The notes: a model not told the origin generated them from the letters alone. A DNA stretch of 64,000 bases from Oscillospiraceae bacterium (GCA_020025275.1 JAHHSI010000008.1:32594-96593); one strand, 5' to 3'; counted from the first letter of the stretch, positions 25,504-34,902 are shown. Translations and numbers: made by a program.

Positions 25504-26468
25504 TGCAGATCCCTCTTGATCCCCTCTGTCACCCGGTATACGTCTTCCATCGTGTTCATTTTGACGATCTGTTCTTTATAATAGTTGGCGTGGGCCACCC
25601 CCTTGAGGTACCAGGCATAGTGGCGGCGCGCCTCCAAGACCGCAATGTGTTCGCCCTTATCCTCCACCGCCAGCTCGATCTGCCGCACCGCCGTGTCACA
25701 GCGCTCATGGAGCGGCGGCAGCGGTGGGATCTCTCTTTCCTCCAGCGCCGCCTTGGCCTGTGCAAAGAGCCAGGGATTCCCGAAGCAGCCGCGGCCGATC
25801 ATGACCATATCGGCCCCCGTGTTACGGAGAAGCGCCACGGCGTCCTGCGCTGAAAAAACATCGCCGTTGGCGATAACGGGGATGTGCAGTGCCTCTTTCA
25901 CCTGCCGGATCGTAGTCCAATCGGCCGCCCCGGAATACATCTGGGCCCGGGTGCGGCCGTGGATCGCCACCGCCGCCACACCTACCTGCTCCAGGGCAAG
26001 GCTCAGCTCCAGCGCATTGATGCTGCCTTTATCCCAACCACGCCGCATCTTCACCGTCACGGGCACCGGGCAGGCTTTCACCACGGCCTCCGCCACACGA
26101 GCTGCCCGCTCCACGTCCTTCATCAGGGCGCTGCCGTCTCCGTTGGAGACTACCTTCCCCACCGGGCAGCCCATATTGATGTCAATAAAATCCGCGCCGG
26201 AAAGCTCCGCCGCCTTGCAGGCCGCCTCCGCCATACACACCGGGTCACTGCCGAAAATCTGAACGGAAGCGGGATGCTCCCCCTCAAAGAGCTTCAGCAA
26301 TCCCCGGCTTTTCCGATCCTGATAGCAAAGCGCCTTGGAACTGACCATCTCTGTCGTGGTCATGCCTGCCCCCTGCTCGGCACAGATCTTGCGAAACGCC
26401 AGATCCGTGACGCCTGCCATGGGGGCCAGTGCCAGTTGGGATGAAATCGTGATAGGACCTATTTTCAT
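25500..26468 (-). CDS. dusB: tRNA-dihydrouridine synthase (DusB-like)
   Basis: The 322-residue flavoenzyme reduces uridines in the tRNA D-loop with NADPH. Motifs are LAPMAGVTDLAFRKICAEQG, VQIFGSDP, the active site DINMGCPVGKVVSNGDGSAL, TVKMRRGWD and IANGDVFSAQDA. GGAGG precedes the ATG at 26468. It leads an operon with an ECF sigma/anti-sigma pair. Among the Dus types DusB is the usual Firmicute assignment, but specificity for one tRNA position is not proven by sequence. Confidence 0.93.
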   Translation of the reverse strand: MKIGPITISSQLALAPMAGVTDLAFRKICAEQGAGMTTTEMVSSKALCYQDRKSRGLLKLFEGEHPASVQIFGSDPVCMAEAACKAAELSGADFIDINMGCPVGKVVSNGDGSALMKDVERAARVAEAVVKACPVPVTVKMRRGWDKGSINALELSLALEQVGVAAVAIHGRTRAQMYSGAADWTTIRQVKEALHIPVIANGDVFSAQDAVALLRNTGADMVMIGRGCFGNPWLFAQAKAALEEREIPPLPPLHERCDTAVRQIELAVEDKGEHIAVLEARRHYAWYLKGVAHANYYKEQIVKMNTMEDVYRVTEGIKRDLQ

Positions 26469-26501
26469 GGAAAATCCTCCAAAATCGTTGCGTATGGAGG
26501 T

Positions 26502-26530
26502 AGTATACCACATTTTTCTCTGCAGAACAA
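26502..26530 (-). promoter_or_regulatory. Promoter for dusB operon
   Basis: On the minus strand TTGTTC (26525-26530), 17-bp spacer, TATACT (26502-26507). Confidence 0.65.
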
Positions 26531-26532
26531 CG

Positions 26533-26571
26533 AAAAAAGAGGAAGGTGGAGCGCTCCATGCGCCCCGCCTC
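26533..26571 (-). terminator. Probable terminator after the small membrane protein gene
   Basis: An imperfect GC-rich hairpin with a perfect inner palindrome (TGGAGCGCTCCA, 26547-26558) precedes six T on the minus strand. Confidence 0.6.
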
Positions 26572-26601
26572 CCCCCCGTTGAGAAGAGAAACTACCGACC
26601 A

Positions 26602-26877
26602 TCAAAGCAGGCAGACCACCAACCACACCAGGCCCACCGCCACACTGCCCACCAATGCCGCCAGCCATGGTGACAGCGACATCTTTCGATGCGGTGCTGC
26701 TCCGTGGGTCCGGGCATAGTTCTTGGCGATACGTACTGCCTGCTCGACGACCTGCTCTGCCGCCACGCTGTCCCCCTCGGAAAGTGCGTCCTTTCGTAGG
26801 ATGAAGATTGCCTGTTCAAAGATATGGGGATCCGGAGAATCCACCACGATGACCTGCCGGGAAATGCCTTTAACCAA
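26602..26877 (-). CDS. Conserved small tail-anchored membrane protein, function unknown
   Basis: The 91-residue product begins VKGISRQVIVVDSPDPHIF, continues with a charged helical region (EQAIFILRKDALSEGDSVAA) and ends with one hydrophobic helix (about 71-91), so it is probably anchored in the membrane by its C terminus with a cytoplasmic N-terminal part. The start is a TTG at 26877 with GGAGGAGGG 8 bp upstream. I recall similar short proteins in other Clostridia but do not know a function. It lies 77 bp downstream of the spoIIE start-side neighbour's stop on the other flank, between spoIIE and dusB. Confidence 0.6.
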   Translation of the reverse strand: MVKGISRQVIVVDSPDPHIFEQAIFILRKDALSEGDSVAAEQVVEQAVRIAKNYARTHGAAPHRKMSLSPWLAALVGSVAVGLVWLVVCLL

Positions 26878-26954
26878 GAAATACGCCCTCCTCCTGCCGT
26901 TTGATATATCCAGTATGACCCCGGCATGGGGAAGTTATACGCCGAGCGGCAATT

Positions 26955-29009
26955 TCAGACGCCGGTCTTTCCCAGTCCCTCCGGCGGCGGCAGCTGCACC
27001 ACCAGAACGGCACAGTCATCCTCCAGGCCCTTGCGGCTGCGGGATTCAGAGAGGATCAGCCGTGTCAGCTCCGAGGCGTCATCGCCGTTCCATCCGACCA
27101 GAAGATTCAGCAGCCATTCATCATTACTCTCATCGGCAATGCCGTCGCTGACCATCACAAAATAACTCCCGCCAGTCAGGGACAGCCGTGTCTGCTCTGG
27201 CGGACGATCCCCCTGCTGCAGCCCCGCCGGCAGACTGGCCGCCGTAAAGCGGCTGACTGTCCCACGGCGTTTGAGATAGGACGGCGCTGCACCGTACTTA
27301 TAGAGGACGGCATTGCCGCTGCATCTCTGTAATTCCAACAGGTCCACCGTGGTGAAGCCGCCGCCGTCCTCTCCCCGCAGCGCCAGCGCCGCATTCAATG
27401 TTTTCAGCGCCGGAGCCGGTTCGATCCCCGCCTCCAGAAACTGCCGGACCAGACGCACCGTCATAGCCGCCTCCCGGTGCGCCCCCTCGCCGCTGCCCAT
27501 CCCGTCGGACAACAGAAGATAGAGGGTCCCGCCCACCTCAAAGGCATCCAGCTGATCGCCGCAGACCTGCTGACCGTCCTTGGGCCGAAGGGCCGATCCG
27601 ATCCGATAGCCCAGCGGCGGACGGGCCATGACCTCCACGGCTTCGGCGGCAGCCGCTCCGGAGAGCATCTCACCCATCTGGGCGTATTGCTGGCGGGCAA
27701 CCCGCCGCGTCTCCTGCAGGCGCCGCCGATACTGTTGTCGCTGCAAAAAGGCCCGCAGCTCGCCGTTGACGGCAAGCAAAAAGGCCGGAAAATGGACACA
27801 GCGGGATGTAAAGTAGGCCGGAAAATCCTTCGCCTGTGCCTCTCCCTGCCGCAGCATCTGGGGACAGGCATCGTTGAAGGCATTATAGGTCTCATTATAC
27901 TGCTCCTGCCAGCAGCGGCCGCTTAAAACACAGCTGCGGCACACCTGCTCGGCCGCCCGGTCAAAGATGATCGAGGGATTTTCCGGCACCATCGGCTCGG
28001 TGCCCCGAAAAAAACTGTCATAGAGATCCCGGAAGGCCGCCGCCGACTTCTCCCAGCAATTCTTCTCCCGCACCGCCGCTTTCTCCGCCTTAGGCGTTTC
28101 CAAGCGCCGGCCCGCCATTCTGCGGGGGAGTACCATATGCAATGCCATACCAAAAAGCGCCTCCCATAGAAAGGATAGCGGCCACTCTGCACCAAAGAGG
28201 AACGGCGTCAGGACCGCACTCACACCAAACCCCAGCGATGCCAGCAAGCGCCGCCTCGGAAACAGGGCCGCTAATGCGCAGCCCCCCGTACACAAGACCG
28301 TATATATGGGCTGGGGGTGGAGCCAAGCCAGATCCGCCGCCAAGCCTGCACACAATCCCAGCACGGCCCCCTGTGCCGGGGTCACGCCATCGATGCAGCT
28401 CAGCAGCACCGCCCCCAGAAGGGCACGGCCCAGTGAAAAATCCTGCCGGGTGGTGACCCCCATCAGCGATAATGCCAGTGCACCGCCCAACAAAACCGCC
28501 ATCTCCCGCCGCAGCTCCGGCCGCTTCTCCACCCGGCGGATCCCCTGCCGCCACAGGCGAACCAACTCCGGCCACCGCTCCATCAAATAAAGGCTCATCC
28601 CCATCTGCAGGGCCAAGGCTACCAGAAACGCCGCCGTATGAAAAAGAGTGCGGTGATAGAGATAGACGGCCTGCACCAACGCCGTCATAGCGGCGCTCAG
28701 TCCGGGGCGGAACAGCGGCCGACGTTCGTACTTGGTATCGCAAACGCAGAGACTGCCCGACACGATCAGCGCAGCGGCGGCCAGATGCCGCAGCCCCGGC
28801 TGAAAATCCAGAAACAGCCACGCTCCGGCTGCATCCCCCAAAAGGCAGAAAAATGCAGGGGCCCCGGCCCCGGCCGCCGCTGTCAGTGCCAGTGAGAAGG
28901 GCGCATAGCTGTCCCCCAGCCGCGCCGCCGTCAGCAAACAGCAAAGCAGCAGTAGCCCCAGCCACCCCAGCAGCCGTTTCGGTGGCGGGAAATGCAATGG
29001 ACGTTTCAT
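26955..29009 (-). CDS. spoIIE: Stage II sporulation protein E (SpoIIE) phosphatase
   Basis: SpoIIE dephosphorylates SpoIIAA to release sigma-F in the forespore. The 684-residue protein has a multi-span N-terminal half (about ten hydrophobic segments within 1-300), a central cysteine-containing region (CRSCVLSGRCWQEQYNETY), and a C-terminal PP2C-type phosphatase with CGDQLDAFEVGGTLYLLLSD followed by GMGSGEGAHREAA, and later YFVMVSDGIADE. It is shorter than the roughly 827-residue Bacillus protein but keeps all parts. AAGGAGGG precedes the ATG at 29009. A lone TACAAT at 29033-29038 could be the -10 box; no -35 is evident, as in activator-dependent promoters. Confidence 0.92.
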   Translation of the reverse strand: MKRPLHFPPPKRLLGWLGLLLLCCLLTAARLGDSYAPFSLALTAAAGAGAPAFFCLLGDAAGAWLFLDFQPGLRHLAAAALIVSGSLCVCDTKYERRPLFRPGLSAAMTALVQAVYLYHRTLFHTAAFLVALALQMGMSLYLMERWPELVRLWRQGIRRVEKRPELRREMAVLLGGALALSLMGVTTRQDFSLGRALLGAVLLSCIDGVTPAQGAVLGLCAGLAADLAWLHPQPIYTVLCTGGCALAALFPRRRLLASLGFGVSAVLTPFLFGAEWPLSFLWEALFGMALHMVLPRRMAGRRLETPKAEKAAVREKNCWEKSAAAFRDLYDSFFRGTEPMVPENPSIIFDRAAEQVCRSCVLSGRCWQEQYNETYNAFNDACPQMLRQGEAQAKDFPAYFTSRCVHFPAFLLAVNGELRAFLQRQQYRRRLQETRRVARQQYAQMGEMLSGAAAAEAVEVMARPPLGYRIGSALRPKDGQQVCGDQLDAFEVGGTLYLLLSDGMGSGEGAHREAAMTVRLVRQFLEAGIEPAPALKTLNAALALRGEDGGGFTTVDLLELQRCSGNAVLYKYGAAPSYLKRRGTVSRFTAASLPAGLQQGDRPPEQTRLSLTGGSYFVMVSDGIADESNDEWLLNLLVGWNGDDASELTRLILSESRSRKGLEDDCAVLVVQLPPPEGLGKTGV

Positions 29010-29163
29010 GGACAAGCCCTCCTTTTTCCGCCATTGTACCGTCCGCACGCAAAAAAAGCCGTCGGGAAATGGCAGTGCCGAAAAAAAAGAACCGTCTCGC
29101 TCTCTTGCGTCTTGGGCCAAGCCGGACCATGGGCAGTGCGTCTCTTCTGCCGTCACACGGGAA

Positions 29164-29269
29164 AACCGCCCCCGTTTGTTTCGGATGCACAAACGGGGGC
29201 GGTTCTTCGGGCCGCAATCATTTTCATCCGGAGAGAGCCGCCTGCCGCCGAAGGCTCCGCGGCCCGAAG
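29164..29269. repeat. Two adjacent inverted repeats between spoIIE and ribF
   Basis: A perfect 15-bp inverted repeat (29164-29178 with 29190-29204, 11-nt loop) is followed directly by a perfect 11-bp inverted repeat with a 43-nt interior (29205-29215 with 29259-29269). Neither has a clear T run. The 312 bp between the two genes contain no supportable coding frame. Confidence 0.75.
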
Positions 29270-29284
29270 GAATTCCAAACGAAA

Positions 29285-29320
29285 AAAACGTACGGACCTC
29301 TTCTCCGGTCCGTACGTTTT
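29285..29320 (-). terminator. Terminator of the rimP-ribF operon
   Basis: A 14-bp perfect stem (29285-29298 with 29307-29320) lies one base beyond the ribF stop, with a T tail on the minus strand. Confidence 0.9.
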
Positions 29321-29321
29321 C

Positions 29322-30239
29322 TCACTGCCCGGCCTGCTCGGCAAAATAGGCGCGGGCGGTGGCAATATCCTGATGGATCTGTTCTTTCAGCGCCTGTGCA
29401 GAGGAAAAGCGGATCTCTCCGCGCAGACGGCGGTAGAACTCCAGACGCAGCTTGGCGCCATAGAGATCTCCGGTGAAGTCCAGCAAAAAGGTCTCCACCG
29501 TCACCTGTCCGCTGTCGCTGACCGTGGGGCGGACCCCCACGTTGGTGACCCCGGCACAGCTGCGGCCGTCCGGCAGGAAAACTCTCGTGATATACACGCC
29601 GTGGGCCGGCACCAACACCTGCCGGGGCACGGTGAGATTGACGGTCGGGATGCCGATGGTGCGGCCGAAATGCTGGCCCTGACAAACGATCTGGCTCAGG
29701 CAGTGGCGGTGGCCCAAAAATTCGGCAGCCCGCTCCATATCCCCGGCTTCCACCAGTGTGCGGATATAGGTGGAACTGATGGTGACGCCCTCACACTCTA
29801 CCTTGGGAATGATGTCACAGCCCAGCCCCAGCTCCCGGCATTTTTCCACCAACAGCTCCGGCGTTCCCTGATTCTTATAGCCAAAGTGGTGGTCATGGCC
29901 CGCCACCAGATGGACGGCCCCGTGATCGCGCACCAAAATATCCGTGACAAAATCCTGCCACGAGCAATGGCGCATTTCATCGTCAAACGGGGCGAAAATC
30001 ACCTCGTCAATGCCATAGAGCCGCTGGATCAGCTCCCGGCGATCGTCCGTGGAATTGAGCAGCGTCACCGGTTTCCCCGTGACTACCTCCTTGGGCGGAC
30101 GATCAAAGGTAAAAACGACGCTGCGGGCCTTGCGTTCCTGCGCACGCTGTGCGGCACAGCGCAGCAGGGCCCCGTGTCCCCGGTGTACGCCATCAAAAAA
30201 GCCCAGCGCAATGACAGTTGGTTGTTTCAATTCTCTCAC
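29322..30239 (-). CDS. ribF: Bifunctional riboflavin kinase/FAD synthetase RibF
   Basis: RibF phosphorylates riboflavin to FMN and adenylylates it to FAD. The N-terminal FAD-synthetase half has IALGFFDGVHRGHGALL and STYIRTLVEAGDMERAAEFL; the C-terminal kinase half has GRTIGIPTVNL, GVYITRVFLPDGR and GVTNVGVRPT. I place the start at the GTG at 30239, which overlaps the truB stop by 4 bp and gives the family's usual 305-residue length; the frame stays open further upstream inside truB without a ribosome site. Linkage with truB is the conserved Firmicute arrangement. Confidence 0.94.
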   Translation of the reverse strand: MRELKQPTVIALGFFDGVHRGHGALLRCAAQRAQERKARSVVFTFDRPPKEVVTGKPVTLLNSTDDRRELIQRLYGIDEVIFAPFDDEMRHCSWQDFVTDILVRDHGAVHLVAGHDHHFGYKNQGTPELLVEKCRELGLGCDIIPKVECEGVTISSTYIRTLVEAGDMERAAEFLGHRHCLSQIVCQGQHFGRTIGIPTVNLTVPRQVLVPAHGVYITRVFLPDGRSCAGVTNVGVRPTVSDSGQVTVETFLLDFTGDLYGAKLRLEFYRRLRGEIRFSSAQALKEQIHQDIATARAYFAEQAGQ

Positions 30240-31105
30240 GCTCCGAAAAAGTTTTTGAGGGCGGTCATGGTTCCGCTCTCCAGACGGCTCAGGCACAAGA
30301 AGGTCCCGTCCCGTCCGTAGACCCGATAGGTCCCGTCCGTCAGCGGCTCATGCACGGTGAAGGCGTTGCCGTTGCGGCACAGTTTTTCCACCTTCTCATG
30401 GCCGATGGTATAGGCCGGGCAATCCGCAAACAGACTGTCCACCGGGCGAAGAAGGGCTTCTCCCTCGGCCTGCACCGTCTCCAGCGTCACGCTCTCGGCC
30501 AGTGTAAATCCGGCGGCCATGGTACGCCGCAGGGCGCTCATACAGCCGCCGCAGCCCAGCGCCGCACCGATGTCATGGCACAGCGTCCGCACATAGGTGC
30601 CCTTGGAGCAGAGGATCCGCAGCCGGTAGTCCCCCGTCTCGTCCTGCCCCAGAAGCTCCAATGCTTCAATGGTGACCGGACGGCTCTTGCGCTCCACCTC
30701 CTGCCCCTTCCGGGCCAGCTCATAGAGTTTTTTACCGCCCACTTTGATGGCGGAGTACATGGGCGGGATCTGCTGCAGTTCCCCGGTAAACCGGGGCAGG
30801 ACTGCGGCAACCTCCTCTGCCGTGACCTGTACGGGCCGCTCCTCCAACACCTCGCCGGAGGTGTCCTGCGTATTGGTCACAAGACCCAAGCGAAGAGAGG
30901 CCACATATTCCTTCTTGCCGTTTTCGGCAAAGCTGACGGCCCGGGTGGCCTGTCCCACAAAAACCGGCAGCACTCCGGTGGCCATGGGGTCCAAGGTCCC
31001 GGCATGGCCTACTTTCTTCGTTTTCAATATGCCCCGCAGCTTGGCGCACACATCCATGCTGGTCCAGCCGGCGGGCTTATCCATAATGATGATTCCGTTG
31101 GCCAT
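30236..31105 (-). CDS. truB: tRNA pseudouridine-55 synthase TruB
   Basis: TruB converts U55 in the tRNA T-loop to pseudouridine. The 289-residue protein starts MANGIIIMDKPAGWTSMDV and has the catalytic aspartate in KVGHAGTLDPMATGVLPV, followed by NGKKEYVASLRLG and CSKGTYVRTLCHDIG. A PUA-like tail follows. It lies 9 bp downstream of nrnA and overlaps ribF by 4 bp. Confidence 0.96.
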   Translation of the reverse strand: MANGIIIMDKPAGWTSMDVCAKLRGILKTKKVGHAGTLDPMATGVLPVFVGQATRAVSFAENGKKEYVASLRLGLVTNTQDTSGEVLEERPVQVTAEEVAAVLPRFTGELQQIPPMYSAIKVGGKKLYELARKGQEVERKSRPVTIEALELLGQDETGDYRLRILCSKGTYVRTLCHDIGAALGCGGCMSALRRTMAAGFTLAESVTLETVQAEGEALLRPVDSLFADCPAYTIGHEKVEKLCRNGNAFTVHEPLTDGTYRVYGRDGTFLCLSRLESGTMTALKNFFGA

Positions 31106-31114
31106 ATCCGCTCC

Positions 31115-32062
31115 TTATTGCGAAACCACCGTCTCCACCGCATGGAGCACGGCCTGTTTTACCTCATCCAGACTTCCCTCCGCCGTGGCACCGGCTGCGG
31201 CCTGATGGCCGCCGCCGCCCAGTCGGCGGCACACCTCACTGGCGTTGACACGAGGCCCGGAGCGCACAGAGATCTTCACCTTGCCGGAGGGCAGCTCCCG
31301 CAGCGTAATGCCGCAGTCTACGCCCTCCACCTGCGGTGCCAGCGCACTCAGCTCCTCAATGTCCGTCTGGGTGGCCTGCATCTCCCGGCACAGCGCCTGC
31401 GGGATCTTCATGATCACCACCCGGTCGTGGTCGAAAAGTTCCATCTCCGCCACCATGCGCGCCTCCATCCGAAGCCGCACCTTACTCTTCGTGCGGAACA
31501 GCTGGCGGTTCACCTCGCTCACGTCGATGCCCGTCTCCATCAGCCGCGCCGCAATGCGGTGGGTCTTGGCTGAGGTATTGCTGTAGACAAAGCAGCCGCA
31601 GTCCGTGGCGATGGCCACATACAAAGGCAGGGCGATGGCCGGAGTGATCTCCGTCAGCTCCGTGAGGATCTCATAGACGATCTCACCGCAGGCGGCTGCC
31701 TGTGCATCAAGGCAGGTCTCCTCGGCGAAAAATCCGTGGGAGGGGTGGTGGTCGATGGCCAGTGCAATGCTGTCCCGATACGCCAAGGCATTCTCCGGCA
31801 GCAGCTCTGCCACGGCCACATCCACGCTGATCACAGCGTCGGGCTCATAGCCCTCCGGCGCCCAGCAGGGGGCGGCATAGGGACGATACGTCTCGGTGAT
31901 CTCCGGATTGACAAGGAGATAGGCCTCCTTGCCCATAGCCCGCAGGCCCAGGCACAGGGCCGCTGCACTGCCGATGGTGTCGCCGTCAGGGCGCACATGG
32001 GTCACAAGCAGCACCCGATCCATGGCACGCAGCAGCGCTGCGGCCTTCTTCGCATCGATCAT
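31115..32062 (-). CDS. nrnA: DHH/DHHA1 phosphoesterase, NrnA-like nanoRNase
   Basis: The 315-residue protein has the DHH-family metal motifs (VTHVRPDGDTIGSAAAL, SVDVA, AIDHHPS) and the DHHA1 RNA-binding motif GGGGHQAAAGA near the C terminus. NrnA degrades oligoribonucleotides of 2-5 nt and can hydrolyse pAp. GAGGAGTGAGGG precedes the ATG at 32062, 4 bp after the rbfA stop. Its place between rbfA and truB is typical of Clostridia. Confidence 0.9.
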   Translation of the reverse strand: MIDAKKAAALLRAMDRVLLVTHVRPDGDTIGSAAALCLGLRAMGKEAYLLVNPEITETYRPYAAPCWAPEGYEPDAVISVDVAVAELLPENALAYRDSIALAIDHHPSHGFFAEETCLDAQAAACGEIVYEILTELTEITPAIALPLYVAIATDCGCFVYSNTSAKTHRIAARLMETGIDVSEVNRQLFRTKSKVRLRMEARMVAEMELFDHDRVVIMKIPQALCREMQATQTDIEELSALAPQVEGVDCGITLRELPSGKVKISVRSGPRVNASEVCRRLGGGGHQAAAGATAEGSLDEVKQAVLHAVETVVSQ

Positions 32063-32066
32063 ACCC

Positions 32067-32450
32067 TCACTCCTCGCCGTCCAGAACAATATGCTCGTTG
32101 GCGGGATTGGGGGGCTTGACATGGCTCAGGACATCCAGAATATGGGCGCCGTGGGCAATGGAGTCGTCCGCCGTGAACTGCAGCTCCGGGGTATAGCGCA
32201 GGTTCAGACGGTGACCCAGCTCCCGGCGGAGATAGCCGGAGGCGGACTTCAGGCCACGCATAAGGTCTTTCTCTCCCGTGCGGTCCAAGGCGGTGATATA
32301 GACCCGTGCATAGCGCAGGTCGGTGGTGGTATCCACGTGCGTTATGGTCAGCATGGCCTCTGAGACACGGGGATCCTTCACTGTGCGCAGAAGCTCCGAG
32401 AGCTCACGGCGGATCTCGTCGTTGATGCGGCCGATACGGTTTGATGCCAT
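32067..32450 (-). CDS. rbfA: Ribosome-binding factor A
   Basis: The 127-residue KH-like protein helps 30S maturation. It starts RIGRINDEIRRELSELLRTV after three residues and contains KDPRVSEAMLTITHVDTTTD and ARVYITALDRTGEK, all family signatures. It follows infB after a terminator-like hairpin, so part of its expression depends on read-through. Confidence 0.96.
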   Translation of the reverse strand: MASNRIGRINDEIRRELSELLRTVKDPRVSEAMLTITHVDTTTDLRYARVYITALDRTGEKDLMRGLKSASGYLRRELGHRLNLRYTPELQFTADDSIAHGAHILDVLSHVKPPNPANEHIVLDGEE

Positions 32451-32499
32451 TGTTGATTGCTCCTTTCCGGGACAATTTGTCCGTTTTCATAAAAAAACC

Positions 32500-32523
32500 G
32501 GGGCGGGCGTACTCGCCCGCCCC
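32500..32523 (-). terminator. Hairpin terminator between infB and rbfA
   Basis: A 10-bp all-GC stem (32500-32509 with 32514-32523, loop TACT) is followed by seven T on the minus strand. It probably reduces rather than abolishes expression of rbfA-nrnA-truB-ribF. Confidence 0.8.
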
Positions 32524-32535
32524 AGTGGTCATTGG

Positions 32536-34902
32536 TTACTGTTGAATTTCTTCCATGGTGAACGCTTCAATGATATCGCCATCCTTGATGTCATTGAACT
32601 TCTCGATGCTCAGGCCGCACTCGTAGCCGGAGGCCACCTCTTTCACCGAATCCTTGAAGCGCTGCAAAGAGGCCAGCAGGCCCTCGTGGATCACGATGCC
32701 GTCACGCACCAGACGGATCTGGCAATCCTTCCGCTGCAGCTTGCCGTCCTGCACGTAGCAGCCGGCCACCGTGCCCACGCCGGACACCTTATAGGTCTGG
32801 CGCACTTCGGCATGACCCAGCAGAACTTCACGGAACTTGGGCGCCAGCATACCCTTCATGGCCGCCTCGATCTCATTGATGGCGTCGTAGATCACACGGT
32901 ACATCCGCATATCTACGTTGGCACGGGCGGCACTGTCACGGGCTGCCGTATCCGGACGGACGTTAAAGCCCACGATGATGGCCTGCGACGTGGAGGCCAG
33001 CATCACGTCGGACTCGTTGATGGCGCCGACGCCGCCGTGGATCACACGGACACGGACCTCTTCGTTGCTCAGCTTCTCCAGAGAGTTCTTCACGGCCTCC
33101 ACGGAGCCCTGAACGTCGGCCTTGACGATCAGGTTCAGGTTCTTCATCTCACCGGCCTGAATCTGGCTGAACAGATCCTCCAGAGAGACCTTGGTAATGG
33201 GCGCATTGGCGCGGGCCTTCTCCTCTTCCTTGCGCTGCTCGGCCAGCTCACGGGCCAGCTTCTCATCGGCAACGGCGTTAAAGACTGCGCCGGCGGTGGG
33301 CGCCTCGCTCAGGCCGGTGATCTCCACGGGCACGGCGGGGCCGGCCGAGGTGATCTTCTGCCCCTTATCGCTGACCATGGCGCGGACACGGCCCACAGAG
33401 GTACCGGCGATAATGATGTCGCCCTGATGCAGCGTACCGTTCTGCACAAGGAGCGTGGCCACAGGGCCGCGGCCCTTATCCAAACGGGCCTCGATGACCG
33501 TACCCTGCGCCGCACGGTTGGGGTTGGCCTTCAGCTCGCTGACTTCGGCCGTCAGGGTCAGCATCTCCAGCAGGTTCTCCACGCCCATACCGGTCTTGGC
33601 CGAGATGGGGCAGACGATGGTCTCACCGCCCCACTCCTCGCACACAATGCCGTGCTCGGTGAGCTGCTGCTTGATCCGGTCGGGGTTGGCCGTGGGCTTA
33701 TCCATCTTGTTGATGGCCACGATCACGGGGATCTCCGCCGCCTTGGCGTGGTTGATGGACTCAATGGTCTGGGGCATGATGCCGTCGTCGGCCGCCACCA
33801 CCAGGATCGCAATATCGGTGACCATAGCACCGCGGGCACGCATGGACGTAAAGGCCTCATGGCCGGGGGTATCCAGGAAGGTGACGGGCTTGCCCTTCAC
33901 CTTGACCTGATAAGCGCCGATGTGCTGGGTGATGCCGCCGGCCTCACCGCTGGTCACATGGGCATTGCGGATATAGTCCAGCAGGCTGGTCTTACCGTGG
34001 TCGACGTGGCCCATGACCACCACCACGGGGGCACGGGGCTCCAGATCCTCCTCGGCGTCCTGATGATCGTCAATGAGCTTCTCCTCAATGGTGACCACCA
34101 CCTCGCGCTCCACCTTGCAGCCCATTTCCTCTGCAATGATGGCCGCCGTATCAAAGTCGATCACCTGACTGAGCGAGGCCATGATGCCGTTCTTCATCAG
34201 GCACTTGACCACCTCGGCACCGGTCTTTTTCATCCGGCTGGCCAGCTCACCCACGGAGATCTCATCGCCGATCTCCACCGTCACGGGCGTCTTTTTGATG
34301 ATCTCCAGACGCAGGCGGCGCATACGATCGGCCTCCTCCTGCTTGCTCTTGTTGCTCTGGGGACCGCTGCGCTTCTTATTGCGGAACTTCTCCTTGCCGC
34401 CCTGATTCTGGTCACGGCGATGTCCGCCGCCGGTACGGCTCTCCGCCATATCCTGCAGCTTTTCATCATACTTATCCAGATTCACATTGGTGGCCTTGCG
34501 GGTATCCACCACACGCGTCTCCGGAACACGGGACATGGGCTTGCGCTCGCCCGCATTGGTCTGATTGTTCTGCTTCTGGGCATGGTTGTTCTGCGAATGC
34601 TGCTCCGCCGGGCGTTCACTGCGCGCTGCGCCATGCTGCTTCTCCCCCGCCTCGCTCTTCACAGGCTCCGCCTTCTTCTCCGCGGACTTGGCGCCCTCGG
34701 CATAGATCTCCTGAATCCCGGATGCCTGATGATGCTGGGTCAGATACTCAAAAATCAAGGACAGTTCCCGGTCTTCCAGCACCTGCATATGGTTTTTGGG
34801 AGTCTCGGCGTACTTGGTCAAAATCTCCGTGATCTCTTTGGTGGACAGACCAAAGTCCTTTGCCACCTCATGCACTCTATATTTGTTGACTACGCTACCC
34901 AA
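32536..34902 (-). CDS. infB: Translation initiation factor IF-2
   Basis: IF-2 is the GTPase that brings initiator tRNA to the 30S subunit. The 788-residue protein has two N-terminal IF2_N modules (VHEVAKDFGLSTKEITEIL and, near 220, ISVGELASRMKKTGAEVVKC) separated by a disordered, charged linker. The G domain has GHVDHGKTSLLDYIR, DTPGHEAF and NKMDKP, and domains II-IV follow. The start is a TTG at 34902 with GGAGGTGG upstream. The position downstream of nusA-ylxR-ylxQ is canonical. Confidence 0.97.
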   Translation of the reverse strand: MGSVVNKYRVHEVAKDFGLSTKEITEILTKYAETPKNHMQVLEDRELSLIFEYLTQHHQASGIQEIYAEGAKSAEKKAEPVKSEAGEKQHGAARSERPAEQHSQNNHAQKQNNQTNAGERKPMSRVPETRVVDTRKATNVNLDKYDEKLQDMAESRTGGGHRRDQNQGGKEKFRNKKRSGPQSNKSKQEEADRMRRLRLEIIKKTPVTVEIGDEISVGELASRMKKTGAEVVKCLMKNGIMASLSQVIDFDTAAIIAEEMGCKVEREVVVTIEEKLIDDHQDAEEDLEPRAPVVVVMGHVDHGKTSLLDYIRNAHVTSGEAGGITQHIGAYQVKVKGKPVTFLDTPGHEAFTSMRARGAMVTDIAILVVAADDGIMPQTIESINHAKAAEIPVIVAINKMDKPTANPDRIKQQLTEHGIVCEEWGGETIVCPISAKTGMGVENLLEMLTLTAEVSELKANPNRAAQGTVIEARLDKGRGPVATLLVQNGTLHQGDIIIAGTSVGRVRAMVSDKGQKITSAGPAVPVEITGLSEAPTAGAVFNAVADEKLARELAEQRKEEEKARANAPITKVSLEDLFSQIQAGEMKNLNLIVKADVQGSVEAVKNSLEKLSNEEVRVRVIHGGVGAINESDVMLASTSQAIIVGFNVRPDTAARDSAARANVDMRMYRVIYDAINEIEAAMKGMLAPKFREVLLGHAEVRQTYKVSGVGTVAGCYVQDGKLQRKDCQIRLVRDGIVIHEGLLASLQRFKDSVKEVASGYECGLSIEKFNDIKDGDIIEAFTMEEIQQ

